A stretch of DNA of 9,896 nt from JAYRGC01 sp041908065 (GTDB lineage: Bacteria > Pseudomonadota > Alphaproteobacteria > UBA9219). Both the position numbers and the translations under genes were made by a program. The stretch covers positions 1 through 9,896 of the forward strand of contig JAYRGC010000027.1 of the NCBI GenBank assembly GCA_041908065.1, given 5' to 3'. Positions 6,300 to 9,896 of this stretch are shown piece after piece (position 1 is the first letter of the stretch; every line of letters begins with the position of its first letter). The notes under the pieces are model-generated. The model ran no database searches. It was not told the DNA's origin and worked only from the letters and a program-made list of their open reading frames with translations.

Positions 6300-7124
6300 G
6301 CCGAGTTTTTTCAGCCCCGCCGCGCTTGGGGAGACTCCGAAGCAATGCTCCGGCGCGGGGAACGCTCCGCTTTTGACTTCGGCGGCGAAGGCGGCGGCGG
6401 CCTTGGATATTTCGTCTCGCAGCGAGACGTAGGATTTGGCGAAGCGCGGCGGCTTGGCGGTTATGCCCAGCACGTCGTCTATGACCAGTATTTGCCCGTC
6501 GCACGCGGGCGACGCGCCGATGCCGATGACTGGCACGCTTAATTCGGACACTATGGCGCGGGCTACCGGCTCTACTGTGCCCTCGACGACTATCGCGAAC
6601 GCTCCGGCGTCTTCTATCGCGCGCGCGTCGGCGACTATCTTGGCGGCTTGCGCTTCGTCGCGGCCTTGGATCTTGAAGCCGCCCATCTTTTCCACCGATT
6701 GCGGCATCAAGCCGACGTGACCCATTACGGCTATGCCGCGTTCCGTCATGCGCCTTACTGTGCCGGCCATTTCCTCTCCGCCTTCCAATTTGACGGCGGC
6801 GCATCCGGTTTCTTCTATCAGCCGCTCGGCGTTGCGGAGGCCGAGTTCGGCTGAGGATTCATAGCTGCCGTAGGGCATGTCGACCGCGATCAGGGAATCC
6901 GGCGCGCCGCGCCGCACGGCGGCTCCGTGGGCGATCATCATTTCCATCGTCACGGACAGGGTGTTGGGAAAGCCGTAGATCGTCATGCCGAGGGAATCGC
7001 CCACCAGCAGCAAGTCGACGTGCGGGGCGAGGATCCGCGCCGTGGAAGCGGTATAGGCCGTCAGGCAGATCAGCGGCCTTAAGCCTCTTTTGAACCTATT
7101 CACTGAGGCCGGAGGCTCAGACAT
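6297..7124 (-). CDS. panB: 3-methyl-2-oxobutanoate (ketopantoate) hydroxymethyltransferase PanB
   Basis: PanB transfers a hydroxymethyl group from 5,10-methylene-tetrahydrofolate to 2-oxoisovalerate, making ketopantoate, the first committed step to pantothenate and CoA. The 275-residue product is a TIM-barrel enzyme with the metal and substrate residues at the same numbers as E. coli: Asp43 (VGDSLGM), Asp82 (VDMPYGSY), Lys112 and Glu114 (KLEGG), His136 (GHVGLMPQS) and Glu181 (VVEGTVEP), followed by GIGASPACDGQILVIDDVLG. Ser replaces the second Gly of the E. coli GIGAG loop, which I believe is common in alphaproteobacteria. Its ATG lies 8 bases inside the end of purC and has no good ribosome-binding site, so it is probably translated by coupling. 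A GTG seven codons later is a weaker alternative. The stop codon comes from a repeat motif. panC is not in view. Confidence 0.95.
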   Translation of the reverse strand: MSEPPASVNRFKRGLRPLICLTAYTASTARILAPHVDLLLVGDSLGMTIYGFPNTLSVTMEMMIAHGAAVRRGAPDSLIAVDMPYGSYESSAELGLRNAERLIEETGCAAVKLEGGEEMAGTVRRMTERGIAVMGHVGLMPQSVEKMGGFKIQGRDEAQAAKIVADARAIEDAGAFAIVVEGTVEPVARAIVSELSVPVIGIGASPACDGQILVIDDVLGITAKPPRFAKSYVSLRDEISKAAAAFAAEVKSGAFPAPEHCFGVSPSAAGLKKLG

Positions 7125-8091
7125 AGGCTTTCAGGCTGTTGCGGACGCGTTCGCGCACCGGCATGGAGGCTGATGGGATCTCGAACTTTTCGCCGGAAAC
7201 GCGCTCGTAAAGGGCGATGTATCTCGCGCTGAAATCGACCAAGGTGTCGGCGGGAATTTCCGGTATCGCTTCCTTGTAAGGATCGCAACGCGCGGCTATC
7301 CACAGGCGCAGAAACTCCTTGTCCAAGCTATCCGGCTCCTCGGAGGCCGCCATGCGGGCGGCGTAGCTGTCGGCTATCCAGTAACGGCTGCTGTCGGGGG
7401 TGTGGATCTCGTCGGCCAGCGTCAGCTTGCCGCGCTCGTCGAAGCCGAATTCGTACTTGGTGTCGACGAGTATAAGGCCGCGGGCTGCGGCTATTTCGCG
7501 TCCGCGCGCGAACAACGCCAAGGCTTTTTCGGCCAGATCTTCCCACTCGGCCGGCGTCATCAGGCCGCGCTCCACGACCTCGGCGGGGGAAAGCGGAACG
7601 TCGTGCGTTCCTTCGCCGCCCTTGGTGGTGGGGGTGATGATGGTCGAGGGCAGCTTGTCGTTTTTCCTCATGCCTTCGGGCATGGCCGCCCCGTAAACGT
7701 TGCGCTTGCCGTCGCGGTACATCGGCCAGACGGAGGTGGAGGTGGATCCCGTGAGGTAATCGCGCACCACCACCTCTATGGGCAGCATGGACATGCGGCG
7801 CACCACCATCACGTTGGGATCGGGGTATTCGATGACGTGATTGGGGATGATGTCGCCGGTGGCGTCGAACCAGAACCTCGCGGCGGAGGTAAGCACTTGC
7901 CCCTTGAACGGCACGGCGGCGAGGACCTGATCGAACGCGCTTTGGCGGTCGGTTGCCACCATTATCCGGCGGTCGCCCGAGACGTCGTAGTGATCGCGAA
8001 CCTTGCCGCGCCCGAAGTTGGGAATTTCGGAAAATCTGGCGTCCACCAAGACGTCGCCCAGACGGGATCTGATTATGCTGCGAATATCCAT
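7117..8091 (-). CDS. purC: SAICAR synthetase PurC (long form)
   Basis: PurC joins aspartate to CAIR using ATP, step 8 of de novo purine synthesis. From ATG 8091 the product is 324 residues. That is the longer type, like yeast Ade1 (about 306), not the E. coli type (about 237). Landmarks are GRGKVRDHYDV (residues 27-37), ATDRQSAFDQV (46-56), VVRDYLTGSTSTS, the aspartate/ATP signature LVDTKYEFG (208-216) and DEIHTPDSSRYW (227-238), then SLDKEFLRLWI. ATG 8091 follows GAGGAG (8095-8100). ATG 8130, which adds 13 residues, has AGGGG at a similar distance and cannot be excluded. I prefer 8091 because it gives the usual length before the GKVRD motif. It is the first gene of a purC-panB pair behind a good promoter and is divergent from ffh. 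Confidence 0.95.
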   Translation of the reverse strand: MDIRSIIRSRLGDVLVDARFSEIPNFGRGKVRDHYDVSGDRRIMVATDRQSAFDQVLAAVPFKGQVLTSAARFWFDATGDIIPNHVIEYPDPNVMVVRRMSMLPIEVVVRDYLTGSTSTSVWPMYRDGKRNVYGAAMPEGMRKNDKLPSTIITPTTKGGEGTHDVPLSPAEVVERGLMTPAEWEDLAEKALALFARGREIAAARGLILVDTKYEFGFDERGKLTLADEIHTPDSSRYWIADSYAARMAASEEPDSLDKEFLRLWIAARCDPYKEAIPEIPADTLVDFSARYIALYERVSGEKFEIPSASMPVRERVRNSLKAYV

Positions 8092-8165
8092 AGGCTCCTC
8101 GAGTTGCGGAACGACTTTTGCCTGCTGCATATTCCCCTAGCCCCCCCTTGGATTGCGAAGGAAGC

Positions 8166-8195
8166 ATTATATCCCCTTTGTTCGGCGTTAACCAA
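8166..8195 (-). promoter_or_regulatory. Candidate sigma-70 promoter for purC-panB
   Basis: On the minus strand TATAAT (8171-8166) is preceded, 18 bases upstream, by TTGGTT (8195-8190). The -10 box is perfect and the -35 box is weak. Transcription would start near 8159, leaving both proposed purC starts in the message. Confidence 0.5.
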
Positions 8196-8205
8196 CCGAG
8201 AATTT

Positions 8206-8226
8206 AGAGCATTTTCCGGTAAGGTT
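8206..8226 (+). repeat. Outer motif copy 3 (solitary, between purC and ffh)
   Basis: AGAGCATTTTCCGGTAAGGT plus T, preceded by T, close to the consensus AGAGCATTTCCCGATAAGGT. No foldback core is next to it. It lies between the divergent promoters. Confidence 0.6.
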
Positions 8227-8252
8227 TGTAGTGTTGGGGCGTTACGAACGGA

Positions 8253-8282
8253 TTGACTTGGATTTTGCGATAGGCTAACAAT
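8253..8282 (+). promoter_or_regulatory. Candidate sigma-70 promoter for ffh
   Basis: TTGACT (8253-8258) with AACAAT (8277-8282) 18 bases later, or TAACAA (8276-8281) 17 bases later. The -35 box is good and the -10 box is poor. Transcription would begin near 8289, within the first of three hairpins. Confidence 0.35.
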
Positions 8283-8283
8283 C

Positions 8284-8364
8284 CCCCATCCTGACAACCT
8301 GATGGGGAGTTGGGTTCCGCCTTAAGGCGGGGCAAGGCCGATCCGCGCGTGGCGCGCATCGGCC
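8284..8364 (+). promoter_or_regulatory. Three successive hairpins ahead of ffh
   Basis: Hairpin 1 is CCCCATC (8284-8290) with GATGGGG (8301-8307) around a 10-base loop. Hairpin 2 is the palindrome CCGCCTTAAGGCGG (8317-8330). Hairpin 3 is GGCCGAT-C-CGCGC-GTG-GCGCG-C-ATCGGCC (8336-8364), very GC-rich. None is followed by a T-run, so they are poor intrinsic terminators. They end 28 bases before the ffh start and could form a structured leader. It does not match SRP RNA or any riboswitch I recognise. Confidence 0.5.
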
Positions 8365-8392
8365 TGATGGCGTTTGGCGAGGGATACGGGAT

Positions 8393-9766
8393 TTGTTCGA
8401 GAGTTTGGGCAACAAGTTAAGCGGCATCTTCGACCGCCTTACCGGACGCGGCCACCTCAGCGAGGAGGACGTGGCCGCCGCCATGCGCGAGGTGCGGGTG
8501 GCCTTGCTGGAGGCCGACGTAGCCCTTCCGGTCGTCAAGGATTTCGTCGAAAGGATAAAGGAACGCGCGGCCGGACAGGAAGTGACGCGCTCGGTTACCC
8601 CCGGGCAGCAAGTCGTCAAGATCGTCCACGACAATCTGGTCGAGCTTTTGGGGGCTACAGCCGAACCTTTGGCGATAGAGGTATCACCTCCGGCGGTCAT
8701 TATGATGCTGGGCTTGCAGGGTTCGGGCAAGACCACCACCTCGGCCAAGCTGGCGCGGCGGCTGAAGGAAACTGACCGCAAAAAGACGTTACTGGCCTCG
8801 CTGGACGTGCGCCGTCCGGCGGCGCAGGAACAGCTGGCGGTTTTGGCCGGACAGGTGGGCGTGGACTGCTTGCCGATAGTGGCGGGGCAGGATCCGTTGG
8901 CGATAACCCGTCGCGCCTTGGAAGCGGCGCGGCTGGGCGGCTACGACGTTCTTATACTAGACACGGCGGGGCGGCTTTCAATCGACGACGAGTTGATGTC
9001 CGAAGCGGCGGCGGTCAGGGATCTGGCGCAACCGCACGAGAGGCTGTTGGTCGTGGACGCCATGACCGGACAGGACGCAGTCAACACCGCCACGAATTTC
9101 GAAAACCGCATAGGCGTGACAGGCATCGTTTTAACCCGCATAGACGGCGACGAGCGCGGCGGCGCGGCTTTGTCGATGCGGGCGGTGACCGGAAGGCCGA
9201 TCAAGTTTTTGGGAACCGGAGAAAAGACCGACGCGCTGGAAGTTTACCATCCCGATCGTCTCGCCAGCCGGATTTTGGGCATGGGCGACGTGGTGTCGCT
9301 GGTGGAAAAGGCGGCGGCGGCGATAAAAGAGGAAGACGCGCGGGAAATGGCCGAAAGGTTCATGTCCGGCCAGGGCTTTGACTTCAACGATCTGCTCAAC
9401 CAGTTCCGGCAAATGCGAAAGCTGGGCGGCATGGGCGCGTTGATGGGGTTGTTGCCGGGGGTGGGCAAGATCAAGGGATTGATGAAGAATGCCGACATGG
9501 AAAAATCCATGAAAAAGCAGGAGGCGATCATTCAATCCATGACCGCCGCCGAAAGGCGCGACGCCGATCTTTTGGGCGCGTCGCGCAAACGCCGCATCGC
9601 CAAAGGCGCGGGGGTGGAGGTGTCGGACGTGAACCGCCTTATCAAGCAGTTCGGCGAAATGCAGAAAATGATGAAGCAGGTGAGGAAGCTCGGCAAGGGC
9701 GGTTTCATGCGCGGCATGATGCCGCAGTTGTTGGGAAAGGATATGACGGGGCTGACGCGGCGTTAA
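8393..9766 (+). CDS. ffh: Signal recognition particle GTPase Ffh (SRP54)
   Basis: Ffh binds signal sequences of nascent membrane proteins together with SRP RNA and delivers ribosomes to FtsY at the membrane. The complete 457-residue product has the helical N domain (about 1-90; DVALPVVKDF at 42-51), the GTPase domain with GLQGSGKTT (107-115), DVRRPAAQEQ (138-147), DTAGR (190-194), TRIDGD (248-253) and GTGEKTDALE (274-283), and the Met-rich M domain from about 320. The SRP RNA-binding motif is SRKRRIAKGAG (397-407). The start is TTG: MFESLGNKLS matches the family's normal beginning and no in-frame ATG lies upstream. The ribosome-binding site is modest (CGGGA, 3-4 bases away). A TTG start is consistent with moderate expression. 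The usual rpsP neighbour is not in view. Confidence 0.97.
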   Translation: MFESLGNKLSGIFDRLTGRGHLSEEDVAAAMREVRVALLEADVALPVVKDFVERIKERAAGQEVTRSVTPGQQVVKIVHDNLVELLGATAEPLAIEVSPPAVIMMLGLQGSGKTTTSAKLARRLKETDRKKTLLASLDVRRPAAQEQLAVLAGQVGVDCLPIVAGQDPLAITRRALEAARLGGYDVLILDTAGRLSIDDELMSEAAAVRDLAQPHERLLVVDAMTGQDAVNTATNFENRIGVTGIVLTRIDGDERGGAALSMRAVTGRPIKFLGTGEKTDALEVYHPDRLASRILGMGDVVSLVEKAAAAIKEEDAREMAERFMSGQGFDFNDLLNQFRQMRKLGGMGALMGLLPGVGKIKGLMKNADMEKSMKKQEAIIQSMTAAERRDADLLGASRKRRIAKGAGVEVSDVNRLIKQFGEMQKMMKQVRKLGKGGFMRGMMPQLLGKDMTGLTRR

Positions 9767-9801
9767 AAAGAAGGCAGCTATTGTTTAAAACGGGTTGGTA
9801 T

Positions 9802-9896
9802 GGCCAAAGGTCGTCATTGCGAGCCGCCCCTTGGCGGCGAAGCAATCCAGAATCGTTACTCCATGACTCTGGATTGCTTCGCCGCCAAGGGGCGGC
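9802..9896. repeat. Palindromic dispersed repeat, end copy (cut by window edge)
   Basis: Perfect inverted arms of 29 nt at 9823-9851 and 9868-9896, with a 16-base loop. The left end reads GGCCAAAGGTCGTCATTGCG. The right arm stops at the window edge and presumably continues with TCGCAATGAC. It begins 35 bases after the ffh stop and, if transcribed, would fold into a strong hairpin. It lacks the extra 30-base module of the other two copies and its arms match perfectly, which suggests it is the youngest or best-maintained copy here. Confidence 0.88.

Noticed and set aside
5996..6376. 126-codon + strand frame after fabD
   Set aside because: It translates the palindromic repeats and then runs antisense into panB; no start signal or domain is seen.
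8153..8167. GAAGGAAGCA as an SRP RNA core near ffh
   Set aside because: Only this short string matches; the surrounding bases do not form the SRP helix 8 loop and lie in the purC leader.
7402..8256. 284-codon + strand frame opposite purC
   Set aside because: No recognisable motif, and purC on the other strand is unmistakable.

Overview
The window reads as a stretch of a GC-rich alphaproteobacterial chromosome. The evidence is the FlgI / short rod-binding protein / FlgN-like / FliK / FlgD order, a rod-binding protein with no muramidase domain, and gaps filled with palindromic repeats of a kind familiar from alphaproteobacteria. The species cannot be named from sequence alone. I see no phage, CRISPR, toxin or defence genes. 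The genes are ordinary core functions, and the unusual material is the repeats between them.

Region 1 (1-4730, + strand) is a tight flagellar block: flgI (P-ring), a rod-binding FlgJ-type protein, a FlgN-like small protein, fliK (hook-length control) and flgD (hook cap). Start and stop codons overlap or lie within about 30 bases, so this looks like one operon whose promoter is probably upstream of the window. Bases 11-105, just before flgI, are a diverged copy of a dispersed repeat.

Region 2 (4731-5028) is filled mainly by a composite palindromic element of about 220 bp (large foldback plus inverted 21-bp outer motifs). fabD (malonyl-CoA:ACP transacylase) follows without the usual fabG/acpP neighbours in view.

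Region 3 (5971-6296) has no gene. It holds a weak hairpin, a half-copy of the foldback stem, a 124-bp palindromic repeat and a further copy of the outer motif, which runs into the panB stop codon.

Region 4 (6297-8130, - strand) is a purC-panB pair with an 8-bp overlap, read from a plausible promoter around 8166-8195. It joins a purine step to the first committed step of pantothenate synthesis.

Region 5 (8131-8392) is a divergent control region with a candidate promoter for each side and three successive hairpins ahead of ffh. ffh (SRP GTPase, TTG start) is complete at 8393-9766. The window closes on a near-perfect copy of the same dispersed repeat seen at 11-105 and 6108-6231.

The most notable observation is a short motif (consensus AGAGCATTTCCCGATAAGGT plus T) present four times. 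In two copies its first bases form the TAG stop codon of the neighbouring gene (flgD and panB, on opposite strands), and a pair of inverted copies bounds the foldback element at equal distances.
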